64,000 nucleotides of DNA, from NCBI RefSeq assembly GCF_020177595.1, contig NZ_JAHTBL010000002.1, positions 496,001 through 560,000 of the forward strand, read 5' to 3'. Origin of the DNA: Cognatishimia sp. MH4019. Lineage in GTDB: Bacteria > Pseudomonadota > Alphaproteobacteria > Rhodobacterales > Rhodobacteraceae. The position numbers and the translations under genes are program-made. Shown here piece by piece: positions 18,872 to 29,341 of this stretch. The notes beneath the pieces were generated by a model. That model ran no database searches, was not told where the DNA came from, and saw nothing but the letters and a program-made list of their open reading frames with translations. How positions within the stretch are numbered: position 1 is the stretch's first letter; each line of letters begins with the position of its first letter.

Positions 18872-19717
18872 TTACTCCGACAAAAGGTCCGCATTGCGCA
18901 GGATGCTGGCGTCAATCTCTCCCAGATCGGGGAGGGTGACCTCGGCGGCCTCGGTCAATTCGGTGATGTGGGTCTCCAGTGCGACCTGTTGCAGTTCGGC
19001 GGTCAGCTCTTCGCGCACGTCGTCAAGGGTAGGCGCGTCTTTCAGACGGCTTTCGTCCAGTTTGATCACGTGCCAGCCAAACTGTGTTTGAACCGGCGCC
19101 GAAATCGCGCCGTCTTCAAGACCGATGACCGCGTCCTCGAAAGGTTTGACCATCATGCCGGGGCCGAACCAGCCCAAGCTGCCGCCGCCGGGGCCAGAGG
19201 GGCCGGTCGACTTCTCCTTGGCAAGCTCAGCAAAATCCGCACCACCTTCCAGCTCGGTCACCAGTGCCAGCGCCTCTTCTTCAGTCTCGACAAGGATATG
19301 CGACGCGTTGAACTCTTTTTCAGGCTCAACAGAGGCGTATTTCTCTTCATAGAGCGATTGCAGCATCTCATCGGTTACGGCGTCTGCGATAAATTCATTG
19401 ATCGCCACACCGGCCATTGCAGCGCGGCGTTCGTTCTCAAGGCTCAGCTCAACGCTTTTGGGCACATCTGCCGTTTGCTGGGACAGCACTGTCTGCTGCA
19501 CCAACTGCTCGCGAATACCTTCAAACAGCACATCATCGGGAAGTTGCTGATACTGCTGGGGAAGCTGGGCACGGGCAGTGATCATGTGCCCCACCGTGAT
19601 CTCGGTGCCGTTCACATTCGCGACGACTGTGTCCGCTGTCATCTCCTGCGCGAAAGCGGGAAAGGCGCCACAGATCGTGGTTGCAACGGCCAGCAAGAAG
19701 TTATGGTGTTTCGACAT
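18872..19717 (-). CDS. Periplasmic peptidyl-prolyl isomerase (parvulin/PpiC type)
   Basis: A 281-residue exported parvulin. The leader MSKHHNFLLAVATTICGAFPAFAQ ends in an AFA-Q cleavage site. An N-terminal helical chaperone-like part (about 25-130, with VNGTEITVGHMITARAQLP) precedes the rotamase domain at about 135-235: NASHILVETEEEALAL, DFAELAKEKSTGPSGPGGG, LGWFGPGMMVKPFEDAV and FGWHVIKLDESR, all typical. It would help fold outer-membrane or periplasmic proteins. It is divergent from secA across a 175-base gap, an arrangement I associate with Rhodobacterales. Confidence 0.93.
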   Translation of the reverse strand: MSKHHNFLLAVATTICGAFPAFAQEMTADTVVANVNGTEITVGHMITARAQLPQQYQQLPDDVLFEGIREQLVQQTVLSQQTADVPKSVELSLENERRAAMAGVAINEFIADAVTDEMLQSLYEEKYASVEPEKEFNASHILVETEEEALALVTELEGGADFAELAKEKSTGPSGPGGGSLGWFGPGMMVKPFEDAVIGLEDGAISAPVQTQFGWHVIKLDESRLKDAPTLDDVREELTAELQQVALETHITELTEAAEVTLPDLGEIDASILRNADLLSE

Positions 19718-19892
19718 CTATCGTTCCTTTGATCGGCCGCAGGCTCCGGCGACGTTGACACTGTGTTTACTGGCCCTTACATCGCCTAGATGTCGTGCGA
19801 GGGACAGCCTCCGCCCATGTTCTATGGACACCGGAGAGGGCGAGCAAGCAACCTTATGACACGATCCTGTTAAGCCACCGTGCGGAGAGACT

Positions 19893-22586
19893 ATGCTGGG
19901 TATCGGAACAATCGCCAAAAAGGTTTTTGGCACGCCAAATGATCGCAAGGTCAAGGCAACGCGCCCACTTATCGCAAAGATCAACGCATTGGAGCCTGAG
20001 TTCGAAGCGCTGAGCGATGACGGTCTGAAAGACCGCACCGAAGCGCTGGCAAAACGGGCAATGGAAGGCGAAAGCCTTGATGCGCTGATCCCCGAAGCCT
20101 TCGCTAACTGCCGCGAAGCCGCCAAGCGCGCGCTGGGCTTGCGGGCGTTTGATACGCAGCTGATGGGCGGTATCTTCCTGCATCAAGGCAACATCGCCGA
20201 GATGAAGACGGGCGAGGGCAAGACCCTTGTCGCGACCTTTCCCGCCTATCTGAACGCGCTGACTGGCAAGGGTGTGCATATCGTGACGGTCAACGATTAT
20301 CTGGCCAAGCGCGATGCCGAATGGATGGGTAAGGTCTATGCTGCGTTGGGTCTGACGACGGGCGTCATCTATCCCGATATGCCCGATGAGGAAAAAGCGG
20401 CTGCCTATGCCGCCGATATCACCTACGCGACCAATAACGAATTGGGCTTTGATTACCTGCGCGACAACATGAAGGCCGAGCTGAGCCAGATCGCCCAGCG
20501 CGGACACAACTTCGCGATTGTGGACGAGGTCGATTCGATCCTGGTGGACGAAGCGCGGACGCCGCTTGTGATCTCGGGTCCTGCCGAGGACCGGTCCGAG
20601 ATGTACATCACTATCAACGCGGTGATCCCGGATCTGACAGAAGAACACTATACGATGGACGAGAAGGCGCGGAACGTGACCTTCACCGATGCGGGTAACG
20701 AGTTCCTTGAAGCCAAGCTGCACGAGGCGGGTATCCTGCCTGAAGATCAGTCGCTTTATGACCCCGAAAGCACGACCATCGTGCACCACATCAACCAGGG
20801 CCTGCGCGCGCATACCATGTTCCAGAAGGACAAGGATTACATCGTGCGCGACGGCAAGGTGATGCTGATCGACGAGTTTACCGGCCGCATGATGACAGGC
20901 CGTCGTCTGTCTGAGGGTCTGCATCAGGCGCTTGAGGCGAAGGAAGGCGTGGACATCCTGCCTGAGAACGTCACGCTCGCCTCTGTGACCTTCCAGAACT
21001 ACTTCCGCCTTTACGACAAACTAGCGGGCATGACCGGCACCGCGCTGACCGAAGCCGAGGAGTTTGCCGAGATTTACGGGCTTGGTGTGGTTGAGGTTCC
21101 GACGAACCAGCCGGTCGCGCGCAAGGACAATCACGATGCCGTCTACCGCACGGCAGAGGAAAAGTTCGGCGCGATTGTGAAATCCATCGCCCAGGCGCAT
21201 GAGAAAAACCAGCCCGTTCTGGTTGGCACCACGTCGATTGAGAAATCCGAATTCCTGAGCGATCTGCTGAAAGAAGCAGGCATTCCGCATAACGTCCTCA
21301 ACGCGCGCCAGCACGAGCAAGAAGCCCAGATTGTGGCAGATGCCGGTAAACTGGGCGCGGTGACGATTGCGACCAACATGGCCGGTCGCGGCACCGATAT
21401 TCAGCTTGGCGGCAATGTCGAGATGCGTGTGCTGCAAGCTTTGACCGAAAACCCCGAAGCAGACCCCGAAGAGACCCGCACGCGGATTGAGGCCGAGGTT
21501 GCCGAGGAAAAGGAAAAGGTCAAAGAGGCGGGTGGCCTCTTCGTTCTGGCAACGGAGCGTCACGAGAGCCGTCGCATCGACAACCAGCTGCGCGGTCGTT
21601 CAGGCCGTCAGGGCGACCCGGGCAAATCCTCGTTCTATCTGTCGCTCGAAGACGATCTGATGCGGATTTTCGGCTCGGACCGTTTGGACAAGGTCCTGTC
21701 GTCGCTGGGCATGAAAGAGGGCGAGGCGATCATTCACCCATGGGTGAACAAGTCGCTGGAAAAGGCGCAGGCAAAGGTCGAAGGGCGCAACTTCGACATC
21801 CGTAAGCAGCTTCTCAAATTCGACGACGTGATGAACGAGCAGCGTAAGGTGATCTTCAGCCAGCGCCGCGAAATCATGGAAGCCGAAGACCTGCACGAGA
21901 TCGCGCAAGACATGCGCCACCAGGTGATCGACGATCTTGTCACGCATTATATGCCGCCGAAAAGCTATGCAGATCAGTGGGATACGGATGGGCTCCATAC
22001 GGAAGTCCGCGAAAAGCTGGGTATCGACGTGCCGGTCAAAGATTGGGCCGATGAAGAAGGCGTCGATGACGAGGATGTCCGCGAGCGTCTGGAAAAGGCG
22101 ACCGACGCGTATATGCAGGAAAAGTCCGAAGCCTTTGGTCTCGACACGATGCGCAACATTGAGAAGCAGGTATTGCTGCAGACCATCGACACCAAATGGC
22201 GCGAGCATCTGGTGACGCTGGAACATCTGCGGTCGGTCGTCGGTTTCCGCGGCTATGCGCAGCGTGACCCGCTCAATGAGTATAAGACGGAATCGTTCCA
22301 ACTGTTCGAATCGATGCTTAATTCCCTGCGCGAGGATGTGACGCAAAAGCTGTCGCAGATCCGTCCGATGACCCAGGAAGAGCAAGATGCGATGATGGCG
22401 CAGATGCGCGCCCAGCAAGAGCAATTGGCTGCCGCTGCAAACCCTGCTCCGGTTGCAGAAGTGTCCGAGGGGGCCATTGAGGGTTTCGACGAGAATGATC
22501 GCACGACCTGGGGTAATCCGGGGCGCAATGATCCGTGCCCGTGCGGCTCTGGCAAGAAGTTCAAACACTGTCACGGAAAGGTCTGA
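19893..22586 (+). CDS. secA: Preprotein translocase ATPase SecA
   Basis: The 897-residue motor of Sec secretion. Walker A is [13 protein letters not shown] (near 105), the DEAD-type Walker B is [16 protein letters not shown] (near 210), and the second nucleotide fold has [12 protein letters not shown] and [11 protein letters not shown]. Helical wing and scaffold regions follow, then a linker and the C-terminal zinc-binding SecB/lipid-contact tail [14 protein letters not shown] with its CxCx8CH pattern. Length is normal for alphaproteobacteria. It starts at 19893 after a divergent promoter region shared with the parvulin gene. Confidence 0.98.
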   Translation: MLGIGTIAKKVFGTPNDRKVKATRPLIAKINALEPEFEALSDDGLKDRTEALAKRAMEGESLDALIPEAFANCREAAKRALGLRAFDTQLMGGIFLHQGNIAEMKTGEGKTLVATFPAYLNALTGKGVHIVTVNDYLAKRDAEWMGKVYAALGLTTGVIYPDMPDEEKAAAYAADITYATNNELGFDYLRDNMKAELSQIAQRGHNFAIVDEVDSILVDEARTPLVISGPAEDRSEMYITINAVIPDLTEEHYTMDEKARNVTFTDAGNEFLEAKLHEAGILPEDQSLYDPESTTIVHHINQGLRAHTMFQKDKDYIVRDGKVMLIDEFTGRMMTGRRLSEGLHQALEAKEGVDILPENVTLASVTFQNYFRLYDKLAGMTGTALTEAEEFAEIYGLGVVEVPTNQPVARKDNHDAVYRTAEEKFGAIVKSIAQAHEKNQPVLVGTTSIEKSEFLSDLLKEAGIPHNVLNARQHEQEAQIVADAGKLGAVTIATNMAGRGTDIQLGGNVEMRVLQALTENPEADPEETRTRIEAEVAEEKEKVKEAGGLFVLATERHESRRIDNQLRGRSGRQGDPGKSSFYLSLEDDLMRIFGSDRLDKVLSSLGMKEGEAIIHPWVNKSLEKAQAKVEGRNFDIRKQLLKFDDVMNEQRKVIFSQRREIMEAEDLHEIAQDMRHQVIDDLVTHYMPPKSYADQWDTDGLHTEVREKLGIDVPVKDWADEEGVDDEDVRERLEKATDAYMQEKSEAFGLDTMRNIEKQVLLQTIDTKWREHLVTLEHLRSVVGFRGYAQRDPLNEYKTESFQLFESMLNSLREDVTQKLSQIRPMTQEEQDAMMAQMRAQQEQLAAAANPAPVAEVSEGAIEGFDENDRTTWGNPGRNDPCPCGSGKKFKHCHGKV

Positions 22587-22701
22587 TCGCCTTACGGTTG
22601 TCACCAGACGGCCTTATTGAAGGACCGCCCGCGCCCTAAAGCTGTCATGATTTATCGGCAATATCCCGCTCAAAGCCATGTTTTTGGTACTGGAGTTGGG
22701 T

Positions 22702-23676
22702 ATGTTGAACAAGAAGCAGATTGTAACCGCAGGTGCGACGCTGGGTATCGCGTTGGCGACCGGATTTGTCATGCAAAACGGGGATGCTGTGGCCTCTCGC
22801 TTGGGCGATGCGCCTGAGGCGCAGCCACAAGCAGAACCGGCAGAGGCGCCCGCTGTCGTACAGTCCAGCATTCTGCCCAGCTTGCCTGAAACCCCTGCAG
22901 AGCCTGAGCCAGTTGAAATGGCCGCGTTGGAAGAAGACGTGACTGTCACCACCGACATAGCGCCGCCCCCTGCCCCCGCGGCGGAGCCTGAGCTGGTTTG
23001 CGAGACAACGCTGCAAGCCGAAGCTACTGCCGCTGCGATGGTGCGCCTTGATCTGATGTCTGCATGTCATCCGAATGAGCGCGTCACGATCCACCACGAA
23101 GGTATGATGTTCACCGCGGAAACTGACACCAACGGTGCTGTTTCTGTTGATGTGCCAGCTTTGAACCAAAGTGCGATCTTCATCGCGGCCTTTCCGAATA
23201 ACGAAGGCGCAATGAGCCAGATTGATGTGCCGTCGCTGGAATTCTATGACCGTGTCGTTCTGCAATGGCGCGGCGAGAATGCCCTGCAACTCCATGCGCG
23301 TGAATTTGGCGCTGATTATGGCGAAGAGGGTCATGTTTGGTCCGAAACGACCCGCGATGCGAGCGTTGCAGCGACGGGTCAGGGCGGTTTTATCACGACC
23401 CTTGGCTCCGGTTCTGATGACACGGCCCTGCTGGCCGAGATTTACAGCTTTCCCACCGGCTTCATGACCGATGATGGTGAGGTTGCCTTGTCGGTAGAAG
23501 CCGAAGTGACCGCCAAGAATTGCGCGCGCGATATCGAAGCTCAATCCATCCAGATCAGCCCTGAGGCCGAACCCGCCGTTGTTGATCTGGTTCTGTCCGT
23601 TCCGGGCTGCGATGCGGTTGGCGACTTTCTTGTGTTGAAAAACATGGTGCAAGACCTGACACTGGCTGCCAAGTAA
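22702..23676 (+). CDS. Exported protein of unknown function, downstream of secA (sometimes named translocase in Roseobacters)
   Basis: From the ATG at 22702 the 324-residue product begins with a short basic and hydrophobic leader (MLNKKQIVTAGATLGIALAT), a Pro/Ala/Glu-rich linker (about 35-95), and then a compact domain with a beta-rich appearance containing ARMDLM-like helix turns, the paired Cys of SACHPNERV and SVPGCDAVG, and VTAKNCARD. A farther in-frame start at 22678 spoils the leader. The general translocase label in related genomes comes from its place beside secA; nothing in the sequence shows a transport function. It probably faces the periplasm, tethered by its N-terminus. Confidence 0.75.
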   Translation: MLNKKQIVTAGATLGIALATGFVMQNGDAVASRLGDAPEAQPQAEPAEAPAVVQSSILPSLPETPAEPEPVEMAALEEDVTVTTDIAPPPAPAAEPELVCETTLQAEATAAAMVRLDLMSACHPNERVTIHHEGMMFTAETDTNGAVSVDVPALNQSAIFIAAFPNNEGAMSQIDVPSLEFYDRVVLQWRGENALQLHAREFGADYGEEGHVWSETTRDASVAATGQGGFITTLGSGSDDTALLAEIYSFPTGFMTDDGEVALSVEAEVTAKNCARDIEAQSIQISPEAEPAVVDLVLSVPGCDAVGDFLVLKNMVQDLTLAAK

Positions 23677-23699
23677 AGCTGGCCAAAGGCTCCACCCCC

Positions 23700-25202
23700 A
23701 TGCGCATTTTATGTGCGGCGCGTGTCGCCGCACTTTTCCTGTTTTGGTCCTCGATTGCTGTCGCGCAGACGGTCACGTTGTCTGCGCAAGACGGAAGCCT
23801 CGCTTTGGAAGGCCGGGTTCTGGGCTTTGACGGGCGGTATTTCCGGCTTGAAACGGTTTATGGCGAAGTGACCGTAGACGGCGACGCGATGATCTGTGCG
23901 GGCGGCGGCTGTCCGACCCCGAGCGCACCGATGATCCGCGTTCGTATTTCCGGCGCGGCCTCCGCCACGTCCGTCTTGCTGCCCGCTTTGGTGGAGGGGT
24001 TCGCGCTGCGCAACGGCTATGCCTTCGCCCGTGTGACCGAAGATGCAACGCATTTCAGCTACACTCTGGTCGATGGATCAGACGGCACATCCCTGATCGA
24101 CATCGGCTTTCGCGTCAGTAGCTCAGGGGAAGGTTTTGCGGATCTGATCGTGGACGAAGCGGATCTTGTCGCCAGTCTACGCCCCATCCGCCCCGGTGAG
24201 GCCCAGTTAGAGGAAGAGGCGGGGCGTGGCGACCTTACCCAGCCCGGCCAAGCAAAGGTCTTGGCTCTAGATGCAATTGTGCCGGTTGTAAGCACTGAAA
24301 GCGCGCTGACCGAGATTACGTTGCCTTTTCTGATCGCCGCATTCTCTGATCCGCAAAGCAAGACGCCTGTCCATACACTTGCCCGCGGCTCGGGCGTGGT
24401 CGAGCTGTTTTCAGATCGTGCCTTGCAGACCGAAGGGCTGTCCCTCGCCCCTCAGATCGTCTTTCATCAGACGTCTGCCGCCTTGAAAGAGGCGTTGCTG
24501 GGCGATCCAAACGCGATCGGTCTGATCGCACTGTCAGAGGCCTCGGGACTGCGCACATTAACTCTGTCTGGGTCTTGCCCGACCCCTTATGATACTCTGC
24601 TCACCACCCTGAAATCCGGCGACTATCCTCTTGTCGCGCCGATCTACCTCTACCGTCCGATGCGACGACTTCCGCCGATTATGAAGGACTTCATGGCGTA
24701 TCTTGAAACACCAGCAGCGCAGGTTGTCGTTCAACGAGCGGGGTTCGTAGATCAAGCACCTGACTTGATCCCGCTTACCGCACAAGGTGGACGACTTGCC
24801 GGTGCGATTGAACAGGCCGGCGCCGAGGTGCCCCTGCCCGAGCTAAAGAATATCGTCACAGCATTGGCTGGATATCAGCGCCTGTCCTTGTCGCTGCGCT
24901 TCGAGACTGATGGAGAGACGTTGACGCCTATCTCACGCGCCGCCCTGGACCGGTTTGCAAAGCAGATTGCGCAGGGCGCTTATGCGGGTCGGCCATTGTT
25001 GGTGACGGGTCACACGGGATTGGACGGCGCCTTTGCAGAGAGCAAAGACGCGTCGCTCGTGCTGGCCGAAACTGTCCGAAAAGCGCTGCCTGCTACTCAA
25101 GAGGTTGAGGTGCTCGGCGCGGGTGATGCGTTACCAAGTGCTTGTGAAACAACGACTTTGGGGCGCACGCAAAACCACCGGGTCGAGATTTGGGTCAAAT
25201 AA
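23700..25202 (+). CDS. Exported substrate-binding-like protein with C-terminal OmpA domain
   Basis: A 500-residue secreted protein. After a signal peptide (MRILCAARVAALFLFWSSIAVAQ) come a beta-rich segment with a Cys pair (MICAGGGCP near 65), a PstS-like periplasmic binding fold at about 185-360 (GSGVVELF, ALLGDPNAIGLIALSEASGL, DYPLVAPIYLYRP, FMAYLETPAAQVVVQRAGFVD), and an OmpA-type peptidoglycan-binding domain at about 385-500 (LSLRFETDGETLTPISRAALDRFA, LVTGHTGLDG, GRTQNHRVEIWV). The combination suggests a cell-wall-anchored periplasmic sensor or scavenger; no phosphate transporter genes are near. It follows the previous gene by 23 bases and converges on radC with an 8-base overlap. Confidence 0.82.
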   Translation: MRILCAARVAALFLFWSSIAVAQTVTLSAQDGSLALEGRVLGFDGRYFRLETVYGEVTVDGDAMICAGGGCPTPSAPMIRVRISGAASATSVLLPALVEGFALRNGYAFARVTEDATHFSYTLVDGSDGTSLIDIGFRVSSSGEGFADLIVDEADLVASLRPIRPGEAQLEEEAGRGDLTQPGQAKVLALDAIVPVVSTESALTEITLPFLIAAFSDPQSKTPVHTLARGSGVVELFSDRALQTEGLSLAPQIVFHQTSAALKEALLGDPNAIGLIALSEASGLRTLTLSGSCPTPYDTLLTTLKSGDYPLVAPIYLYRPMRRLPPIMKDFMAYLETPAAQVVVQRAGFVDQAPDLIPLTAQGGRLAGAIEQAGAEVPLPELKNIVTALAGYQRLSLSLRFETDGETLTPISRAALDRFAKQIAQGAYAGRPLLVTGHTGLDGAFAESKDASLVLAETVRKALPATQEVEVLGAGDALPSACETTTLGRTQNHRVEIWVK

Positions 25203-25941
25203 GACGATGCGCGCGAAAGCTGAGCGTGTCGGACTTCCCGATGATGAGATGATCGTGCAACGTCAGATCAAGGGCGTTTGCCGCCGCCTCGATCTGCTTA
25301 GTGACGGCGATATCTGCCTCTGACGGTGTGGGATCGCCCGACGGATGATTGTGCACAAGAATGAGCGCAGAGGCATTCAGCTCCAAAGCGCGTTTGACAA
25401 CCTCGCGCGGATAAACCGGGACGTGATCGACGGTGCCTTTGCCTTGCGCCTCATCGGCGACAAGGACGTTCTTGCGATCCAGATAGAGAACGCGAAATTG
25501 CTCCGTCTCAAGATGTGACATGGCGGTTTTGCAATACTCCAACAGCGCGTCCCAGCTAGAGACGACAGGTCTTTGCAACACCCGCGCGCGCGCCAGACGA
25601 TGGGCGCTTGCCTCGATAATCTTCAGCTCGCAGATAACGGCGTCACCGATACCCTTCACCTCTGTCAGCCGGTCCACGGGGGCAGAGATTACGCGATTGA
25701 AGTCACCGAACCGATCCAGCAGCGCATGGGCAATCGGTTTGACGTCCTGTCTGGGTATCGCCCGAAACAGGACCAGTTCCAACAGCTCGTAATCCGGCAC
25801 GGCCTCAGCACCGCCCTGCATGAACCGCGTGCGCAGGCGTTTGCGGTGGTCGCGCAAATAACTGGGCAGGCGCGCGCCTGTCGCAATCGGTTCGCCTTCA
25901 AAAAGGGGGAGTGGGGCTTCGGCGAAGGCATCTTGGGTCAT
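25195..25941 (-). CDS. radC: RadC family protein (JAB/MPN-type putative metallopeptidase)
   Basis: The 248-residue protein has an N-terminal helix-hairpin-helix region (about 75-110, VDRLTEVKGIGDAVICELK) and a C-terminal JAB domain with the metal-binding motif ALILVHNHPSGDPTPSEAD (near 190), containing the HNHPSG-x-PS-x2D signature. RadC was named for DNA repair, but that role has been questioned, so the true activity is unknown. It lies downstream of dnaJ on the same strand with a 39-base gap and converges on the OmpA-domain gene. Confidence 0.94.
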   Translation of the reverse strand: MTQDAFAEAPLPLFEGEPIATGARLPSYLRDHRKRLRTRFMQGGAEAVPDYELLELVLFRAIPRQDVKPIAHALLDRFGDFNRVISAPVDRLTEVKGIGDAVICELKIIEASAHRLARARVLQRPVVSSWDALLEYCKTAMSHLETEQFRVLYLDRKNVLVADEAQGKGTVDHVPVYPREVVKRALELNASALILVHNHPSGDPTPSEADIAVTKQIEAAANALDLTLHDHLIIGKSDTLSFRAHRLI

Positions 25942-25980
25942 GCCCCGATCCTTCGCCGAAAGAATGAAAAAGCGGTTAAC

Positions 25981-27138
25981 CTAGCTTTTCATACTGTCCC
26001 AGAAGTTCTTCACCGATGAGAAGAAGGAAGAGGACTCAGGGTTGTTATCCTCTGACATCTTTTCGAACTCGCGCAGCATTTCCTTCTGCTTCGACGTCAG
26101 GTTAACCGGGGTCTCCACCGCCATCTCGATATACATGTCGCCCTGTGGTCCGCCGCGCAACGCAGGCATGCCCTTAGAGCGCAGACGCATTTGACGGCCC
26201 GATTGACTACCCGCAGGGATTTTCACCCGGCTACGACCGCCATCAATTGTGGGGACTTCAATATCGCCACCCAGGGCAGCCGTCGCCATCGACACAGGCA
26301 CACGGCAGAACAGATGCTGGCCGTCACGCTCGAACAGGTCGTGTTTCTCGACCTCGATGAAGATATAGAGATCGCCCGTCGGCCCACCGCGCATCCCGGC
26401 CTCGCCCTCACCGGCCAACCGAATCCGTGTGCCGGTCTCAACACCCGCAGGAATATTCACGCTCAGCGCTTTTTCCTTTTCCTGACGGCCTGAGCCGCCG
26501 CAAACCTTGCACGGGTTCTTGATGATCTGGCCAAGGCCTGAACAGGTCGGGCAGGTGCGTTCGACCGTGAAAAAGCCCTGCTGCGCGCGGACTTTGCCCA
26601 TACCCGAACAAGTCGGGCAGGTCACAGGTTCAGAGCCACCTTCAGAGCCAGTGCCACTGCATGCCCCGCAAGTCACGGATGCCGGAACGGTGATCGTCTT
26701 TTGCAGACCTGCATAGGCCTCTTCCAACGACACGCGCAGGTTATAGCGCAGGTCAGACCCGCGTGAGGCGCGTTGGCGTCCGCCTGCGCCGCGTTGGCCG
26801 CCCATGAAGTCGCCAAACAGATCGTCGAACACGTCCGAGAAGGCTGAGGCAAAGTCGCCTTGCTGCCCGCCATAGCCTTGGCCGGGCCGCCCGCCGCCAC
26901 CGCCCATGCCACCTTCGAACGCGGCATGGCCATAACGATCATAGGCCGCCTTTTTCTCGGCGTCCTTGAGAACCTCATAAGCCTCGTTGGCCTCTTTAAA
27001 TTGTGCTTCGGCGTCTGGATTGTCGGAATTACGGTCGGGATGAAGCTCTTTCGCTTTGCCGCGATAGGCCTTCTTGATCTCGTCCGCAGATGCGCCCTTC
27101 TGGACGCCAAGCACGTCGTAATAGTCACGTTTGCTCAT
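25981..27138 (-). CDS. dnaJ: Chaperone DnaJ
   Basis: The 385-residue Hsp40 partner of DnaK. The J domain (1-70) holds [19 protein letters not shown] with the HPD triad; a Gly-rich region follows ([17 protein letters not shown]), then four CxxCxGxG zinc repeats between about 150 and 215 ([42 protein letters not shown]), then the substrate-binding beta domains. Type I DnaJ in full. It follows dnaK by 72 bases that hold a strong hairpin. Confidence 0.98.
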   Translation of the reverse strand: MSKRDYYDVLGVQKGASADEIKKAYRGKAKELHPDRNSDNPDAEAQFKEANEAYEVLKDAEKKAAYDRYGHAAFEGGMGGGGGRPGQGYGGQQGDFASAFSDVFDDLFGDFMGGQRGAGGRQRASRGSDLRYNLRVSLEEAYAGLQKTITVPASVTCGACSGTGSEGGSEPVTCPTCSGMGKVRAQQGFFTVERTCPTCSGLGQIIKNPCKVCGGSGRQEKEKALSVNIPAGVETGTRIRLAGEGEAGMRGGPTGDLYIFIEVEKHDLFERDGQHLFCRVPVSMATAALGGDIEVPTIDGGRSRVKIPAGSQSGRQMRLRSKGMPALRGGPQGDMYIEMAVETPVNLTSKQKEMLREFEKMSEDNNPESSSFFSSVKNFWDSMKS

Positions 27139-27164
27139 GGATCTCCCCCTTGAGAGAACGCAAA

Positions 27165-27190
27165 GACCGGCCCGCGCGTTGGGGCCGGTC
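27165..27190 (-). terminator. Hairpin between dnaK and dnaJ
   Basis: GACCGGCCC (27165-27173) pairs with GGGCCGGTC (27182-27190), nine perfect G/C-rich pairs, followed on the minus strand by only TTTG. It probably acts as a partial terminator that lowers dnaJ relative to dnaK, or as an mRNA stabiliser of dnaK. Confidence 0.65.
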
Positions 27191-27210
27191 CTGCAAAGTC
27201 CATGCGGCCC

Positions 27211-29130
27211 TTACGAGGCGCGCTTGTCGTCGTCGAGGTCCTCGAAATCGGCATCCACGATGTCGTCATCGACGCCCTGCGGCTCGGAATCGGCCTCAGG
27301 CGCTTCGCCTGCAGCTTCTTCCTGGCTGGCCTTATAGATCGCCTCGCCCAGCTTCATCGCGGCCTCGGTCACATTCTGGATGCCACCTTTGATCTTGCCA
27401 GCATCTTCGGTCTCAAGGTCGTCCTTGAGCGCGGCGATGGCCAGTTCGATCGCTTCGATTGTCGTCGGATCCACCTTGTCGGCATGCTCTTCCATCGACT
27501 TCTCAGTCGAGTGGATGAGGCTCTCCGCCTGGTTTTTCGCTTCGACAAGCTCTTTGCGCTCTTTGTCGGCTTCGGCGTTCTCTTCCGCGTCACGGACCAT
27601 CTGGTCGATATCCGCATCCGACAGACCGCCAGAGGCCTGGATCGTGATCTTCTGCTCTTTGCCGGTGCCTTTGTCAGCGGCACCCACGGAGACGATGCCG
27701 TTGGCGTCGATGTCAAAGGTCACTTCGATCTGGGGCATGCCGCGCGGTGCGGGCGGGATATCCTCGAGATTGAACTGGCCGAGCATTTTGTTGTCGGCGG
27801 CCATCTCGCGCTCACCCTGGAAGACCCGGATCGTCACCGCGTTTTGATTGTCCTCGGCGGTCGAGAAAACCTGGCTTTTCTTCGTCGGGATCGTCGTGTT
27901 GCGGTCGATCAGGCGGGTGAAGACACCACCCAGCGTCTCGATGCCCAGCGACAGCGGGGTCACGTCCAGCAGAACCACGTCTTTGACGTCGCCTTGCAGA
28001 ACACCGGCCTGAATGGCGGCGCCCATTGCGACAACCTCATCGGGGTTCACACCTTTGTTCGGCTCTTTGCCGAAGAACTTGGTGACCTCTTCGATCACCT
28101 TCGGCATGCGGGTCATACCGCCGACCAAAACGATCTCGTCAATATCGCCAACCGACAGACCGGCGTCCTTCAGCGCGGCCTTACACGGCGTGATCGACTG
28201 CTTGATCAGGTCGTTCACAAGGCTTTCCAGCTTGGCACGGGTCAGTTTGACGACCATGTGCAGCGGCTGACCACCATTCGGGTCCATCGAGATGAACGGC
28301 TGGTTGATCTCAGTCTGGCTGGAGGAGGACAGCTCGATCTTGGCTTTCTCAGCGGCTTCTTTCAGACGCTGCAGGGCCATCTTGTCTTTCGTCAGATCGA
28401 CGCCGTTTTCCTTTTTGAACTGCTCCGCAAGGTAGTTCACGATGCGCATGTCGAAATCTTCACCGCCAAGGAACGTGTCGCCGTTGGTGGATTTCACTTC
28501 GAACAGACCGTCGTCGATCTCAAGGATGGTGACGTCGAACGTACCACCGCCAAGGTCATAGACAGCAATCGTCTGCGTCTCTTTCTTATCAAGGCCATAG
28601 GCCAGCGCGGCCGCTGTCGGCTCGTTGATGATGCGGAGCACTTCGAGGCCCGCAATCTTGCCGGCGTCTTTCGTCGCCTGGCGCTGGGCGTCATTGAAGT
28701 AAGCAGGCACGGTGATGACAGCTTGCGACACCTCTTCGCCCAGATAGCTTTCTGCCGTCTCTTTCATCTTTTGCAGGATGAAAGCCGAGATTTGCGAGGG
28801 GGAGTACTTCTCACCCTTGGCTTCGACCCATGCGTCGCCATTGCCGCCGTTGATGACCTCAAACGGCATGTTCTTCTTGTCTTTGGCAAGATCGGCATCG
28901 TCGAACCGACGACCGATCAGGCGTTTGACGCCGAAGATGGTGTTTTCAGGGTTGGTGACGGCCTGACGCTTTGCAGGCTGGCCGACAAGGCGCTCGTCAT
29001 CTGTGAAGGCGACAATCGACGGGGTCGTGCGCGCGCCCTCTGCGTTTTCAATTACCCGCGGCTGCGAGCCATCCATGATAGCGATGCAGCTGTTGGTGGT
29101 TCCAAGGTCAATGCCAATTACTTTAGCCAT
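27211..29130 (-). CDS. dnaK: Chaperone DnaK (Hsp70)
   Basis: The 639-residue Hsp70. The ATPase domain opens with [18 protein letters not shown] and has [37 protein letters not shown] and [12 protein letters not shown]. The linker [14 protein letters not shown] leads into the substrate-binding domain with [17 protein letters not shown], then the helical lid and an acidic tail ([19 protein letters not shown]). It is preceded by an alphaproteobacterial RpoH-type promoter at 29242-29270, so it should be heat-shock induced. On the opposite strand the whole gene is read as one long open frame, a known artefact of dnaK. Confidence 0.99.
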   Translation of the reverse strand: MAKVIGIDLGTTNSCIAIMDGSQPRVIENAEGARTTPSIVAFTDDERLVGQPAKRQAVTNPENTIFGVKRLIGRRFDDADLAKDKKNMPFEVINGGNGDAWVEAKGEKYSPSQISAFILQKMKETAESYLGEEVSQAVITVPAYFNDAQRQATKDAGKIAGLEVLRIINEPTAAALAYGLDKKETQTIAVYDLGGGTFDVTILEIDDGLFEVKSTNGDTFLGGEDFDMRIVNYLAEQFKKENGVDLTKDKMALQRLKEAAEKAKIELSSSSQTEINQPFISMDPNGGQPLHMVVKLTRAKLESLVNDLIKQSITPCKAALKDAGLSVGDIDEIVLVGGMTRMPKVIEEVTKFFGKEPNKGVNPDEVVAMGAAIQAGVLQGDVKDVVLLDVTPLSLGIETLGGVFTRLIDRNTTIPTKKSQVFSTAEDNQNAVTIRVFQGEREMAADNKMLGQFNLEDIPPAPRGMPQIEVTFDIDANGIVSVGAADKGTGKEQKITIQASGGLSDADIDQMVRDAEENAEADKERKELVEAKNQAESLIHSTEKSMEEHADKVDPTTIEAIELAIAALKDDLETEDAGKIKGGIQNVTEAAMKLGEAIYKASQEEAAGEAPEADSEPQGVDDDIVDADFEDLDDDKRAS

Positions 29131-29241
29131 AGGTTAACATCCCTCTCTTTTGGCGATGTGGATGCGCGGACCCGGTTTTTCGGCATCCCCGCAGTCTATA
29201 ACAGTTTAGAGCGGCCCACTGACCGCCCCGCTTCGATGGGT

Positions 29242-29270
29242 ATATAAGGAGGGGGTCAGGCCCCTGCAAG
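29242..29270 (-). promoter_or_regulatory. Heat-shock (RpoH) promoter of dnaK
   Basis: On the minus strand CTTG (29270-29267) is followed after exactly 18 bases by CTTATAT (29248-29242). This matches the alphaproteobacterial sigma-32 form CTTG-N17/18-CYTATNT at every fixed position. It lies about 110 bases upstream of the dnaK start, giving a long 5' leader. Confidence 0.8.
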
Positions 29271-29341
29271 CGTCCGAATTGCTGGGTTTGGCGGAAAAAA
29301 CGCAAGGTTTTGGTAAGAAAGTGGTCGTGGAAAGGCAGTTG

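Noticed and set aside
27202-29247. 681-codon open frame on the plus strand opposite dnaK
   Set aside because: It mirrors dnaK exactly and its product has low-complexity composition; long antisense frames opposite dnaK are a known effect of biased codon use.
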